DNA of 64,000 bases, from assembly GCF_033344935.1 (NCBI RefSeq), contig NZ_JAWPMM010000001.1, forward strand, positions 372,001-436,000, given 5' to 3'. Source of the stretch: Reichenbachiella sp. Its GTDB lineage: Bacteria > Bacteroidota > Bacteroidia > Cytophagales > Cyclobacteriaceae. Positions within the stretch are counted from its first letter, which is position 1. The number at the start of each line of letters is the position of its first letter. Under the pieces are notes generated by a model. It was not told the DNA's origin. It made no database searches and saw only the letters and a list, made by a program, of their open reading frames with translations. Positions 1 to 9,996 of the stretch are shown here, one piece after another. The position numbers and the translations under genes were made by a program.

Positions 1-2
1 GT

Positions 3-1325
3 GATTACGATTATGTGTTGGCATTTGGTGAAGACGAGATGGACCAGTTTGACTGGAATTCCCGAATACTGAACTATGACTTTAAGCCAGAGTTTACCTA
101 CTTCGTAAATCCGAACAATGAAGTATCCTTTGGCGGGGAGTTGTTATTCCTCAAATTCGAACCGGCCAATGCGGTAGGTGTGAGTAATGGAGAGTCTCAG
201 GACATTAGCTTACCATCTAAAAATGCACTAGAGTCGGCGCTCTATATATCGAATGATCAAAAGATTGGCCAGAGTATTCAGCTACAATATGGTTTGAGAT
301 ATTCACACTTTAGTCTATTAGGTTCTGGTGTTGCATATACTTATGGAGATACGATCCCAGGTACCAGACGGCCAGTGATTGGCGCGGAGGAATTTGATAG
401 TAGGGAATCTATTCAAAGCTATGACAATTTCGAGCCTAGATTTTCTGTAAAGTATCAACTGAATAAATACAATTCCTTCAAGGCGAGTTATAATAAAACA
501 AGCCAGTACTTACATCTGATATCCAATACCACGGCCTCGAACCCATTGGATGTTTGGACTCCTAGTAGCAATAATATCAAACCTCAAATAGGTCATCAGG
601 TAGCTTTGGGATGGTTTAGAAATTTTGGACCGGATAACAATGTGGAGTTTTCTGCGGAGGTCTATTACAGAAAAACCGAAAACCAGATTGACTATATCGA
701 CGGGGCGGACCTATTAATCAATGAATACATAGAAGGTGACCTTCTAAGCGGAGAAGGCCGAGCCTATGGGCTTGAATTATATGCGAAAAAGAATACTGGA
801 AGGTTGACCGGTTGGGTGAGTTATACCCTTGCCAAAACAGAGTTGCAAACCGAAGGAATCAATAGAGGTAGATGGTATCCGACCCGTTATGATCAAAGAC
901 ATAATGTGAAATTGGCGGCCTTTTATGACTTGAATGACCGGTGGAGTCTTTCTACAAACTTCACTTTCCTTACAGGTACACCTACTACCTTCCCTACCTC
1001 TCGCTACCAAATGGGAGATTATGTTGTACCCTACAACTATGGAGATGGACGAAACAATTTCAGAATACCTGTTTATCACAGATTGGATATTTCGGCGACA
1101 CTACAGGGCAAACGATTTAGAAGAAACGGAGAAAGAAGGAAAAACGAAAGCTATTGGGTGTTTTCAGTGTATAACCTCTATGGTAGAAAGAACCCATTCT
1201 CCATTTATTTCACACAAGATAATGACGTAAGGCCTGGGCCGGGTGATTTGGTTGATACCCAAGCGAGACAAGTTTCCATTATTGGTAATATGATACCGGC
1301 CGTTTCTTACAACTTCAAATTTTAA
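3..1325 (+). CDS. TonB-dependent receptor, C-terminal part (5' end outside window)
   Basis: The reading frame is open to the left edge, so this is the 3' part of a larger gene; about 440 residues are visible. The protein has alternating aromatic/polar beta-strand patterns typical of the 22-stranded outer-membrane barrel of TonB-dependent receptors (for example the YGLRYSHFS and SFKASYNKTSQYL segments, then RYDQRHNVKLAAFYDLND near the end) and finishes with aromatic residues (AVSYNFKF), as barrel proteins do. The plug domain is not in the window. The next gene overlaps its stop by one base (TAATG) and encodes a DUF4249 lipoprotein, a partner commonly found with such receptors in Bacteroidota. 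The substrate cannot be told. Confidence 0.9.
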   Translation, partial: DYDYVLAFGEDEMDQFDWNSRILNYDFKPEFTYFVNPNNEVSFGGELLFLKFEPANAVGVSNGESQDISLPSKNALESALYISNDQKIGQSIQLQYGLRYSHFSLLGSGVAYTYGDTIPGTRRPVIGAEEFDSRESIQSYDNFEPRFSVKYQLNKYNSFKASYNKTSQYLHLISNTTASNPLDVWTPSSNNIKPQIGHQVALGWFRNFGPDNNVEFSAEVYYRKTENQIDYIDGADLLINEYIEGDLLSGEGRAYGLELYAKKNTGRLTGWVSYTLAKTELQTEGINRGRWYPTRYDQRHNVKLAAFYDLNDRWSLSTNFTFLTGTPTTFPTSRYQMGDYVVPYNYGDGRNNFRIPVYHRLDISATLQGKRFRRNGERRKNESYWVFSVYNLYGRKNPFSIYFTQDNDVRPGPGDLVDTQARQVSIIGNMIPAVSYNFKF

Positions 1326-2263
1326 TGACGATGAAAGCTTTAAAATATATTAACATTCTTATCGTGGGTATAGTCATCATGTCTTGTGATGACCAGATAT
1401 ATCCAGAACTAAATGACGCTCCTGAGGTAGTTGTGGTCGATGCTTGGGTAAACAACAAACCAGAAGACCAGGTGATCAAAGTGACCAAAACGCAGCCCTA
1501 TTTCGACAATTCAGAAAGTGTGGGTGTGACAGGAGCAGAAGTTTATATAGTCGACAATGAGGGCACTCGTTTTGATTTTATAGAATCTACTAATGGAGCG
1601 TATGTATGGTCATATAGTACAGAGGCTTTCGGCACAGTTGGCAATTCTTACACTTTGACAGTAGTTGCCGAAGGAAACACCTATACTTCCGTCTCGGAAC
1701 TCAATCGGGTACCTACAGTAGATAGCGTGACGTTTAGGTATGAATTGGAGACTGCTTTTGGAACCGAAGAAGAGTTTTATATCGGAGAATTTTGGTCACG
1801 AGACCCTGAAGGAACGGGTGACACGTATTGGATTAAATCCTTCAAAAATGAACAATACTTAGCTAAACCTTCTGAAATTAATATTGCCTGGGATGCAGGC
1901 TTTTCTGCAGGAGGTGCTATTGATGGGTTGATCTTTATTCCTCCAATTCGAGATGCGGTAAATCCATTCGATGAAGACCCAAATGAAGAAGACTCTTTTC
2001 TATCACCGTATGAAGACGGAGATTCTTTATATGTAGAGGTACATTCGATTACACATGCGGCACATAATTTTTTGACGCAACTGAGTATTCAGACGGATAG
2101 ACCCGGAGGGTTTGCTGCATTGTTTGATACACCGCTGAGCAACGTGCCCACAAATATTGTAAACTCCACCTCTGATGACCTTGCCTTAGGCTTCTTCTGT
2201 GTATCTGCAGTGGAGGGTAATGGCAAAAGGTTGGATATCAGTCAGGTGCCAAAAGATGAATAA
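1325..2263 (+). CDS. DUF4249 family lipoprotein
   Basis: 312-residue lipoprotein: a hydrophobic N-terminus ends in a lipobox with Cys21 (VIMSC), followed by DDQ. The body starts with the VVVDAWVNNKPEDQ region typical of DUF4249 and then beta-rich sequence. Translation is probably coupled to the upstream TonB receptor, because the ATG shares a base with its TAA; an in-frame ATG two codons later is an alternative start. DUF4249 proteins are surface or periplasmic lipoproteins encoded next to TonB receptors in Bacteroidetes; their molecular role is not established. A substrate-capture or accessory role is inference from context. A clear terminator follows. Confidence 0.85.
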   Translation: MTMKALKYINILIVGIVIMSCDDQIYPELNDAPEVVVVDAWVNNKPEDQVIKVTKTQPYFDNSESVGVTGAEVYIVDNEGTRFDFIESTNGAYVWSYSTEAFGTVGNSYTLTVVAEGNTYTSVSELNRVPTVDSVTFRYELETAFGTEEEFYIGEFWSRDPEGTGDTYWIKSFKNEQYLAKPSEINIAWDAGFSAGGAIDGLIFIPPIRDAVNPFDEDPNEEDSFLSPYEDGDSLYVEVHSITHAAHNFLTQLSIQTDRPGGFAALFDTPLSNVPTNIVNSTSDDLALGFFCVSAVEGNGKRLDISQVPKDE

Positions 2264-2291
2264 GAATTTGCAGTTTAGTTCGATTGAGAAG

Positions 2292-2318
2292 ACCCCGGCA
2301 AACGAGTCGGGGTTTTTT
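2292..2318 (+). terminator. Rho-independent terminator of the TonB receptor/DUF4249 operon
   Basis: ACCCCG (2292-2297) pairs with CGGGGT (2308-2313), loop of 10, followed by a run of six T. The T-run reaches the last codons of the convergent AsmA-like gene, so the signal serves the plus strand; no T-run follows the stem on the minus strand. Confidence 0.8.
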
Positions 2319-5300
2319 ATTGCACAATTTGCAGACTCATTTGATTCAGTGTAGAATCCACTTGGTCGTATCTTCTCTTTAGTATATACAGATCATCGTG
2401 ATAGTCTTTCTTCTTCATAGATTCAATTTGCAACTTACCATCGACTGTTCTGGCTTGAAGGTAATGTTTGATTAAACCGAAACGGGCTTTTTCTTCATTA
2501 TTGACTTCTTTACGTTTTTTCTTTTGAGATTTAAACAGCAAATCACTCACACTAATCTGCAAGTCGAACCCAAAATCAAACTCAGTGCTATGGTAACCGG
2601 AAAATTCTATATTGGACAAGGAAGACTTAAATGTGGTAGTTGGTAGCACGATCTCGTCGTTATGAAATAGCACCTCCAAATTAGGGTTGGCCAGAAAAAT
2701 CGTATCACGATTCGATTGTTTGATAAATTTGAGTGATTCAGTTATTGGTTTGAATCTTATTAATTCTCCGTGACTCAGAGAAATATTCACTTTCCCCAAC
2801 ATCTCATCTTCCTGGTGCACAAGCTCATGGTTATACTTGAGTAGTATCTGGCCGCTTACTCCTACATTACCTTTAAAATGTTGCTCAGAAAACATTTCGT
2901 TCTTGGATTTAACCACATTTGAAGTAATGTCTCCCAAGTTAATATTGGATGCAGATAGGTTGCAAAAGGCTTTTACTTCATGTGCTTCGTTTTTTCGAAT
3001 CAGGCCATCTATTTCAAATACCCCATCAAACATTTCGAAAGAAGATTTAGCAAGTCGCAGTCGATTTTCTCGAACATGAAGATTGGCATCAAGGGAGTTT
3101 ATCTTGAATTGTTGATAGGTCGCACTTGGAGCTGAAACATGAAAAATAAATCTATCTACGGAGAAAGGTGATGGCTTTTTGTTTTGAAGAGAATCTTCAG
3201 AAGATTGCTTTGGCCTTAAGGTGTTATAGTATTTTTTTAGTGAATCAATATTGAAAGCGTGAAGAGCCACTTTGGAATTTCCACTTACTTGATAAACAGA
3301 GTCTTTGAGGTCAATTTCTAAGCTTGACTGGGTTTTTCCAAATGGAAAGTCAAAATTGAATGTTTTGGCTTTGAGTTTCCCCTCCTTTAAATCAGCAAGA
3401 ATTCTAAGGTTTGATAGTTCTATTTTGTTATGCTTTAGGTTTTTGAGTTGTATGTCAGTATGGATAGTATAGTTCGAATAGTCTCTGCTTCCAATAACTT
3501 CTTTGTTGCTCTCACTCTTTTTTGAAGACAAATAATTTTTCGTATCCAAATGGTTCAAATCAGCTTTAACCCAGATGTTGTAATTATTTATGGTGTTAGC
3601 TGATGGTCTGGATACCGCACCCAACCACAAATCACCTTCTGCCAACTTGAAGTGACTGGTTGCTATTGATAAAGAGTCGTTGTTGAGTGCCAATTTAAGC
3701 TTGATGCTTTCAGCATGATAATCTTCGTAGGAAAACTCCTTCATGTTTACATCACAGTTGAGATGAAGAAACGGTGGAAACTCAAAAGCTTTTGGGTTGG
3801 CCTTACCTTGATCACTATTCGAAAAAGCCTTTATATCCGATTGGGATACGGACAGCCCATCTATATTTATGTATAAGTTGGCAAAAGAGGTTTTGCCTGG
3901 CTTCTTTTCGAACAATGGAAAAAAGTTTCGTGTGGAGCCTGATATCCTTACCTTGGCGTCATTGAATCGAGCAGTCAGTGCGGATAGAGTGAGTTCTTTG
4001 TTCTTTACTCCAATTCCTCCTGAGAGATTTTCAACCTTGATGTTCGACGCCTTTTTTCTAATATTGATATTGTCGAATTTAAAATAACCATTGAAGGTAT
4101 TTCGTCTTGATCTTCCTTGTTTTTCTAGTTCCGAAATTTTCCCATCTACATCGGCCAGAATTTTTATAGATCCAGACATTTCTACATCTGGATAATTCAA
4201 TAGATTCTTTAGGTCCGCTAATTCTAATTCTGAACTCGCGTCAATATTTAGATACGGATCTTCAAAGTTGCTGATAGAACCTTTGATTTGAAAAAAGCTA
4301 TTTTTCACTTTGGCATGACCAAAGTCAATGACCATTTCGCTTGTTTTGGCATTTCGTTCTTTCCCATTGGTAAAACGTCCGCGAAAACTTACGCTGTCCA
4401 TTATACCAGATAATCCAATTCTGGTAAAAGCCGCGTTACGCAGTTCAAACAGTATGTCGACATTAGGAAAAGTGACTGGATCTACAAAGCCAGAATTTCG
4501 AATAGTCAGAGTAAGTTGAGCATCCGGGTTGTGTTGGACCAGCTTGAGTGGTTTGAATTGTGGAATGAGGGCCAGATAGTCATTAATTCTAGCCTCATCT
4601 CCTTCCAATGTAATATCTAGTAGGTTACCATTGCCTGTAGGTTTTAACAGACCATACGCTCGAAGTTGAGCATTATAAAGCTGAAGAATACCATCAAATA
4701 GTTTTTTGTCATCCAAAGTGTTTACTCGAAAGGTCGCTTGATGAGCAGCAATAGGGACTGCGGTCTGGTTTAAGTTTCCTCGGGAAATCATTGTGTCTAG
4801 CACCCCAACAGCATCTCCCTTGAATTCAAGCAAGTCGTCGAATGACTTGAGTCGAAAATTACCCTGGTCAACAGATATCCTTACTCTGTTCTTTTTGTAT
4901 GCATTTTCTACAATTATTAAAGCATCTCTTATTTCAATTTTCGGGATATCAAGCAGGAGTTTGGCTCCAGGTTTTGCTTCTTCCTTTTTTTTAATGCGAA
5001 GCATAAACTTCTTGCCAGTAGAATCTATCGGTGCATAAAATCGAGGCTTGAGGATCTCTATTTTGCTTAGCGAATAGTTTTCATGATAAAGATCCATTAG
5101 ATCAGCATGAAGCGCTATTTTTTCTGTTTTGAGGATTTCATAGCCGCTCTCCCGAATGGATAAATTTTTTATAGAAATGGTGAGATGAGGGAAGTTAGGT
5201 AGAGTACTAATTCCTATATCCGAAAAATAAATGGATGATTCTAGGCTCTCATCGGCCAAAATTTTTAACCGATCGACAATTTCGTTTTTATACCAGAAAC

Positions 5301-5379
5301 CCACCACCAATTCTAGAATCAAAAGAGGAAGAATGAACAGGATGGCAATGGAGCCGGTAATTTTAAAGAATAATCTCAT
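2317..5379 (-). CDS. AsmA-like family protein (large envelope protein)
   Basis: 1020 residues with one N-terminal membrane helix (ITGSIAILFILPLLILELVV), then a long periplasmic region of repeated beta-strand pairs. The start (short cytoplasmic lead, one helix, then a domain describing FPHLTISIKNLSI) and the C-terminal part with VNISLSHGELIRFKP are typical of AsmA/AsmA_2 proteins. AsmA-like proteins (TamB, YhdP, AsmA relatives) form long grooves proposed to carry phospholipids between inner and outer membrane; that role here is by family. It stands alone between two other minus-strand or convergent genes, with no obvious operon partner. Size is normal for the Bacteroidota version. Confidence 0.8.
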   Translation of the reverse strand: MRLFFKITGSIAILFILPLLILELVVGFWYKNEIVDRLKILADESLESSIYFSDIGISTLPNFPHLTISIKNLSIRESGYEILKTEKIALHADLMDLYHENYSLSKIEILKPRFYAPIDSTGKKFMLRIKKKEEAKPGAKLLLDIPKIEIRDALIIVENAYKKNRVRISVDQGNFRLKSFDDLLEFKGDAVGVLDTMISRGNLNQTAVPIAAHQATFRVNTLDDKKLFDGILQLYNAQLRAYGLLKPTGNGNLLDITLEGDEARINDYLALIPQFKPLKLVQHNPDAQLTLTIRNSGFVDPVTFPNVDILFELRNAAFTRIGLSGIMDSVSFRGRFTNGKERNAKTSEMVIDFGHAKVKNSFFQIKGSISNFEDPYLNIDASSELELADLKNLLNYPDVEMSGSIKILADVDGKISELEKQGRSRRNTFNGYFKFDNINIRKKASNIKVENLSGGIGVKNKELTLSALTARFNDAKVRISGSTRNFFPLFEKKPGKTSFANLYINIDGLSVSQSDIKAFSNSDQGKANPKAFEFPPFLHLNCDVNMKEFSYEDYHAESIKLKLALNNDSLSIATSHFKLAEGDLWLGAVSRPSANTINNYNIWVKADLNHLDTKNYLSSKKSESNKEVIGSRDYSNYTIHTDIQLKNLKHNKIELSNLRILADLKEGKLKAKTFNFDFPFGKTQSSLEIDLKDSVYQVSGNSKVALHAFNIDSLKKYYNTLRPKQSSEDSLQNKKPSPFSVDRFIFHVSAPSATYQQFKINSLDANLHVRENRLRLAKSSFEMFDGVFEIDGLIRKNEAHEVKAFCNLSASNINLGDITSNVVKSKNEMFSEQHFKGNVGVSGQILLKYNHELVHQEDEMLGKVNISLSHGELIRFKPITESLKFIKQSNRDTIFLANPNLEVLFHNDEIVLPTTTFKSSLSNIEFSGYHSTEFDFGFDLQISVSDLLFKSQKKKRKEVNNEEKARFGLIKHYLQARTVDGKLQIESMKKKDYHDDLYILKRRYDQVDSTLNQMSLQIVQ

Positions 5380-5430
5380 GAATAACGATAAGCCATCTAA
5401 GGTATCAATTATTCATGAGATATGAATTGG

Positions 5431-8400
5431 TTATTCGTATCTCAAAGTATCTACAGGGTTGGTAGTGGCGATTTTTACAACCACCAAACTCACGCTAGTC
5501 AATGCTATGGCGAGTAGTAATATGGCCGACCAAACAAATGGGATCAAACCTTGAGATGCTTGATAGGGAAATTCTCCGAGCCATTCTTGCATAAGCAAGT
5601 GCGCCAATGGCAATCCTATAACTAGCGCAATACCGATGAGAACGGCAAACTGAGAAAATATCATATATATGATTTGAAGTGGGCTCGCGCCTAAAATTTT
5701 TCTAATACTCACTTCTTTTAGTTTTTGACCGAGCATGGCTAGTGCCATACCGAGCAAACCCAAACAAGCTAGAAATAGTGCGATCACGGCAAATACGGAA
5801 AAGACACTTAAGGTGCGTACCTCATTGTTGTATAGGTCACTAAGCTGTTGATCAAGGAAATGATACTCAAAGCCATCTTGCTGACCATGGGAAATGTACA
5901 GTTTTTCTATGGCTGCAAGTGTTTTTTGGAAACGCTGGCCCTCCAGTTTTATCACCATTTCATTCATCATGTAAGGTTGGTATTGAATAATAAGTGGATT
6001 GATTGGTTGATGTAAAGATTTGTAATGAAAGTCTCGAATCACACCAACCACAGTGATTTCCAAATCTCTCCCGCCTAGGTGCCAGGTGAATTTTTCGCCA
6101 ATCGGATCAGTAAAGTTGAGTCCACGGGCCAATGACTCATTGATCAAAACATTGGTTCCTGCAGAATCGGCGGCATAGCTTTGACCGAGTGTTCTGCCCT
6201 CTAGTATTTCCAAATCGAGCAGCTCTACGACACCAAAATCGACAAACATTTCGCTGGCGTCCAGATAGTCCGGATGATGTTCTACAGAATGAACAGGGTG
6301 ATTATCGAACTGCGACCCGGGAAGGTTAGAAACGGCGGATACGTTTTGAACACCGGGAATTTTTCTAAGCTCTTGTTGGATGGTTTGAGTTTGCGAAAGG
6401 TTGATTCCTCCATGCTCAACACTCGAAGGAATAGGAATAGAAATTACCGCATCCTGATCAAACCCCAGTTCTTTGGACTTCATAAAATCGATCTGCTTCA
6501 AAATAATGAGACTGGATGTTATCAAGATGGCAGAGACAACAAATTGACAAACCACGAGCAAGCTTCTCAGTTTGTTGTTTCCTCCGCTTACAGATAGCTT
6601 TCCCTTCAGTACATCTGAGGGTTTAAAAGCCGAAAGAAAAAGTGCAGGATAGATACCTGCCAACAGCCCAATGACTAAGGCAAGTAAACCTGCTTTTCCC
6701 AAAAAGCCGAGACTAAACAAATCAGTAAAAGCAAAAGCTTTGTTGCTGAGTTCGTTAAATGCATCAATGACCAGCCCGGTTAGTCCAATGGCTAGCATCA
6801 TGGACACAAGACAAAAGAGAATGGACTCCAGGTAAAACTGTAGCGTGAGATGACCAGAGACGGCGCCAAGGGTTTTTCTCACACCTATCTCTTTTGCGCG
6901 CTCCACGGATTTAGCTGTTGTGAGATTGATGTAGTTGATTCCTGCAATGATCAGAATGAAAACCAGCGTTCCGCTTAGAATGTAAATGTATAGGATGTTG
7001 CCATTGCTCTCTAGCTCCCACCGAAGATGTGAGTGGAGGTGAATATCTGTGATCGATTGAAGCTCAAACTTAATCTCCCCAGTATCGAACCGTTCTTTAG
7101 CGTCCTCATCCCAATTGAGATATTTAAACACCCATTCTCCTATTTTCGATTGTAGTGACGAAGAGTTAGCACCATCTTCCAATACGATATAGTTGAAGTG
7201 TCCAAAATCTGCCCAGGTCATCCAATGATTTTCTGGGTTTATTGCCTTAACTGTTTCATACGAAATCAAAGCATTAAAATGGAAGTGAGAGTTTTCAGGC
7301 ATACCTTCGACCACCAGAGAAACTTCAATTGGCATATCACTGATGGTAAGTATCTGACCAATGGGATCCGCCTTTCCAAAATACTTCATGGCCATGGCTT
7401 CTGTGATTACCAGTGTGTTGGGTTCATGAAGCGCCCTGACATCTCCGGCTACTATGGCTAACTGAAAAACTTCCAGAAAAGTAGAATCTGCAAAGAAGAA
7501 ATCTGGTTCATCAAATTTCAATTCCAGTGTTTTGTTTTCTACCTGAATTTCTTGTTTGGTGAGACCAGCTCCGTACCATGGGGAGATACTAACAGCTGTT
7601 TTTACTTCCGGAAAATCTCTTCGCATGGCTTGCGCCATCGGGTGTGGAGTTCGTGTTTGCGAATGCTCAGCAATCCAACTGATTCGATAGATATTTTCAT
7701 GATTGGGAAGTGAGCGATCGTACGAAAGCTCATGTTCGATGAAAAGATAAATCAGCATGCTGCAGGCAAAACCTACGGTGAGTCCAAATAGATTAATGAG
7801 TGTAAAAACTTTATTGCGCTTAAGTGCTCGGATAAATGTTCTGAAAAAATTGATAACCATGGTTCGTTTGAGTTTTTTGGTAAAAAGATGACTCAAACTA
7901 AAAGTGCTACTAAAAGAATAGGGTATTTTCTTATCGGGTAGCCGTTCTTCCCGATAGGACCGAACGTCTTTTGCCTCACGATATTCACTTGGAGTTATAC
8001 CTGTATGGCGTTTAAATGCAGTATTGAATGCTGACTTGGAATTATAACCCACCATCGCCGCAATGCTCTCTACTTTGGCGTCTTTTTGCTCTGGATCCTT
8101 AAGTAAACGGCGAGCCTCACGTATTCTGTGTTGACTGATCAGTTCTTGAAAACTGATTCCCTTGCTTTCATTCAATACCTGCGATAGATGATGCGTTGTG
8201 GTGTGAAGTTCTTCGGCCAGATTACTGAGCGACGTATCATCTTTTAGATAAAATTTTGTTCCTGCGATGAGTTTGTCCAACTTCTCTAGTATCGTTGCTT
8301 TTTGGGAAGCAGAAAGGGTTGACTTTTTGTACTTATTGGCTACTGGGATAGGAGACGAAAAACCGGATTCTTGGAATATTTGGAAATAGATAAAGCCAAA

Positions 8401-8952
8401 AAGGAGGAGCACTCCTCCCCAGATCATTTCTGAAAAAATGTACTGATCCAAAAACAGAAAAGCAGAAACGAGGAATAGATTGAAGCCATAAAAGTTTCTA
8501 AACCAAACCACTCTGGCTCCTGGATTCTGAAACCAAGAGATGCCCCGGGTGCTGGCTTCCCGATTTGTTTTTTGAACAGACTCAATAACCAGCATGATCG
8601 CTAATCCTTTCAGTACCCAGAATAGTGAAAAGTAAAAAGAAAAGCAGCAAACTATGCTAACAAAGAAAATAAACCCTAGATGTTTTCTATTGAACCTAGA
8701 ATCTTGTGTGAAAAAAGTGCAACCATACCGATTGAGTGAAAAGGCGACAAATACAAGAGAGAAGTTTGTCCAGAATTCTCCGAAGGGCAAGCTGGAAAGA
8801 AGCGCAAACCCAAGGTAAGCCAGGACCAACTGTCCTAAAAAGCGGCTCGCGGGAAACTTACTCAGCAATAGGAAAACGGAAAGCACAAAACCAGAAAGGC
8901 AAGTGCATGCTGCTAACATTTGTATCCAAGGCCATTCGATCCATTGATCCAT
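5431..8952 (-). CDS. Fusion: membrane AraC-type regulator + MacB/FtsX-type ABC permease
   Basis: 1173 residues in one uninterrupted frame. Residues 10-195 hold about six hydrophobic segments, as in membrane-anchored AraC-type regulators. Residues 239-325 form an AraC/XylS DNA-binding domain (LAEELHTTTHHLSQVLN first helix-turn-helix; VESIAAMVGYNSKSAFNTAF second; HTGITPSEYRE tail). From Met365 a full permease follows: a helix (FTLINLFGLTVGFACSMLIY), MacB-type periplasmic domain, an FtsX domain with the RAKEIGVRKTLGA signature, a second periplasmic domain, and a second FtsX domain with KLKEVSIRKILGAS. Permeases of this kind are encoded many times in Bacteroidota, but usually start where Met365 lies. 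An internal start at 7860 could give a separate permease. No ATPase gene is adjacent, so the partner must lie elsewhere. Substrate unknown. Confidence 0.85.
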   Translation of the reverse strand: MDQWIEWPWIQMLAACTCLSGFVLSVFLLLSKFPASRFLGQLVLAYLGFALLSSLPFGEFWTNFSLVFVAFSLNRYGCTFFTQDSRFNRKHLGFIFFVSIVCCFSFYFSLFWVLKGLAIMLVIESVQKTNREASTRGISWFQNPGARVVWFRNFYGFNLFLVSAFLFLDQYIFSEMIWGGVLLLFGFIYFQIFQESGFSSPIPVANKYKKSTLSASQKATILEKLDKLIAGTKFYLKDDTSLSNLAEELHTTTHHLSQVLNESKGISFQELISQHRIREARRLLKDPEQKDAKVESIAAMVGYNSKSAFNTAFKRHTGITPSEYREAKDVRSYREERLPDKKIPYSFSSTFSLSHLFTKKLKRTMVINFFRTFIRALKRNKVFTLINLFGLTVGFACSMLIYLFIEHELSYDRSLPNHENIYRISWIAEHSQTRTPHPMAQAMRRDFPEVKTAVSISPWYGAGLTKQEIQVENKTLELKFDEPDFFFADSTFLEVFQLAIVAGDVRALHEPNTLVITEAMAMKYFGKADPIGQILTISDMPIEVSLVVEGMPENSHFHFNALISYETVKAINPENHWMTWADFGHFNYIVLEDGANSSSLQSKIGEWVFKYLNWDEDAKERFDTGEIKFELQSITDIHLHSHLRWELESNGNILYIYILSGTLVFILIIAGINYINLTTAKSVERAKEIGVRKTLGAVSGHLTLQFYLESILFCLVSMMLAIGLTGLVIDAFNELSNKAFAFTDLFSLGFLGKAGLLALVIGLLAGIYPALFLSAFKPSDVLKGKLSVSGGNNKLRSLLVVCQFVVSAILITSSLIILKQIDFMKSKELGFDQDAVISIPIPSSVEHGGINLSQTQTIQQELRKIPGVQNVSAVSNLPGSQFDNHPVHSVEHHPDYLDASEMFVDFGVVELLDLEILEGRTLGQSYAADSAGTNVLINESLARGLNFTDPIGEKFTWHLGGRDLEITVVGVIRDFHYKSLHQPINPLIIQYQPYMMNEMVIKLEGQRFQKTLAAIEKLYISHGQQDGFEYHFLDQQLSDLYNNEVRTLSVFSVFAVIALFLACLGLLGMALAMLGQKLKEVSIRKILGASPLQIIYMIFSQFAVLIGIALVIGLPLAHLLMQEWLGEFPYQASQGLIPFVWSAILLLAIALTSVSLVVVKIATTNPVDTLRYE

Positions 8953-8998
8953 GGGATGAAATTAGGGAATAAAAGGCAGGTTGAAAATAGAGTCTGGC

Positions 8999-9862
8999 TT
9001 AAAAGTATTTGAGATAGGCTTTAGGCATTGCATTCAACTCCCGAATGGCTATATCCTTGAAGTAAACTTCGGCTGCTTCACTTTGAATTTGTATTTTGCC
9101 TTTAGTCATTGGCATAGTTAGACCATCTTTTAAATACCTTGAATTTTTCAAGATCATAACCACCTGACCATTCACGATGTGCAGGCTTTTACTTTCAAAG
9201 CAAACGAGTTCGAGTGTATTCCATTCACCAGAAGGTTTTTCGGCATTTACACTTCGCATGCAAAACCCGCCTGCCTTTTCTCCAGCTCCTAGCCCAATGA
9301 AATCGGGGTTTTCATCTGCGACAGGATTCATCACTCCTTCAGGAATATAAGCCCTAACATCAATCGCTGAATTGGCTTGACTCCAATAATCGCCCATGTG
9401 TCCCTCCATGATTTGAAATTCTTGAGACAGCATCCAAGAACGCCAATATTCTGCGCCCATGGGTCCAATAGAATGGTATAAGATTCCTGAATCTTTGAGC
9501 TTGTCTTTTCTCGGCGTCCATTTTTCGTTTCCCCATTTCACTTTCAAGCGGAGGTGATAGTTTTCATATTCTTTTTTTGAAATCAAACTGCCATAAATTT
9601 CTCCACTCACTCTTAAGGTGGGCTCGCCTGACTTTTCTGATACGCTAAACACATCAAACCCTTCTGGATTCAACCCTATAGGTTTAATGACATTTCCATT
9701 TGCGTCCAAAGGCTCATCTCCATTGTAACTGGTTTGATGTCGATAACTCAAATAAGTGTCCCATTGAGAGAGTTCTTTGTCCAGTAATGCTACCCAGTTA
9801 CCTTTATTTTGAGAAAAGGAAGAGAAAATGATAAAGAACGGAAGGAGCAGTAGTTTTTTCAT
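8999..9862 (-). CDS. Secreted DUF1080 (3-keto-disaccharide hydrolase-like) protein
   Basis: 287 residues with a signal peptide (KKLLLLPFFIIFSSFSQ). The body is a concanavalin-like beta-sandwich of the DUF1080 family, recognisable by EYENYHLRLKVKWG, DSGILYHS, EFQIMEGHMGDYW, and WNTLELVC near the end. Members of this family include 3-keto-disaccharide hydrolases and other sugar-binding proteins. It lies divergently from an AraC-type regulator (start at 9997), which may control it; that is inference from position. The C-terminal residues (VYFKDIAIREL) are the usual end of the domain, so the protein looks complete. Confidence 0.88.
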   Translation of the reverse strand: MKKLLLLPFFIIFSSFSQNKGNWVALLDKELSQWDTYLSYRHQTSYNGDEPLDANGNVIKPIGLNPEGFDVFSVSEKSGEPTLRVSGEIYGSLISKKEYENYHLRLKVKWGNEKWTPRKDKLKDSGILYHSIGPMGAEYWRSWMLSQEFQIMEGHMGDYWSQANSAIDVRAYIPEGVMNPVADENPDFIGLGAGEKAGGFCMRSVNAEKPSGEWNTLELVCFESKSLHIVNGQVVMILKNSRYLKDGLTMPMTKGKIQIQSEAAEVYFKDIAIRELNAMPKAYLKYF

Positions 9863-9996
9863 GACAACAAGTTTAAGTAAACATAGCTTAGACTCTTAAA
9901 TGGGTAGAATGATAATTGTCCCATTCAAATGGGGCATGTGGTACAAAACCAATCTTGTTGATAGCCGTATTCTGTTTAACTCAGAAAAAACCAATC

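Noticed and set aside
777-1230. Frames inside the TonB receptor on both strands
   Set aside because: They are shadows of the receptor coding sequence with no independent support.
9916-9996. N-terminal extension of the AraC regulator from a TTG
   Set aside because: The 27 added residues do not resemble an AraC N-terminus; the ATG at 9997 is a better start.
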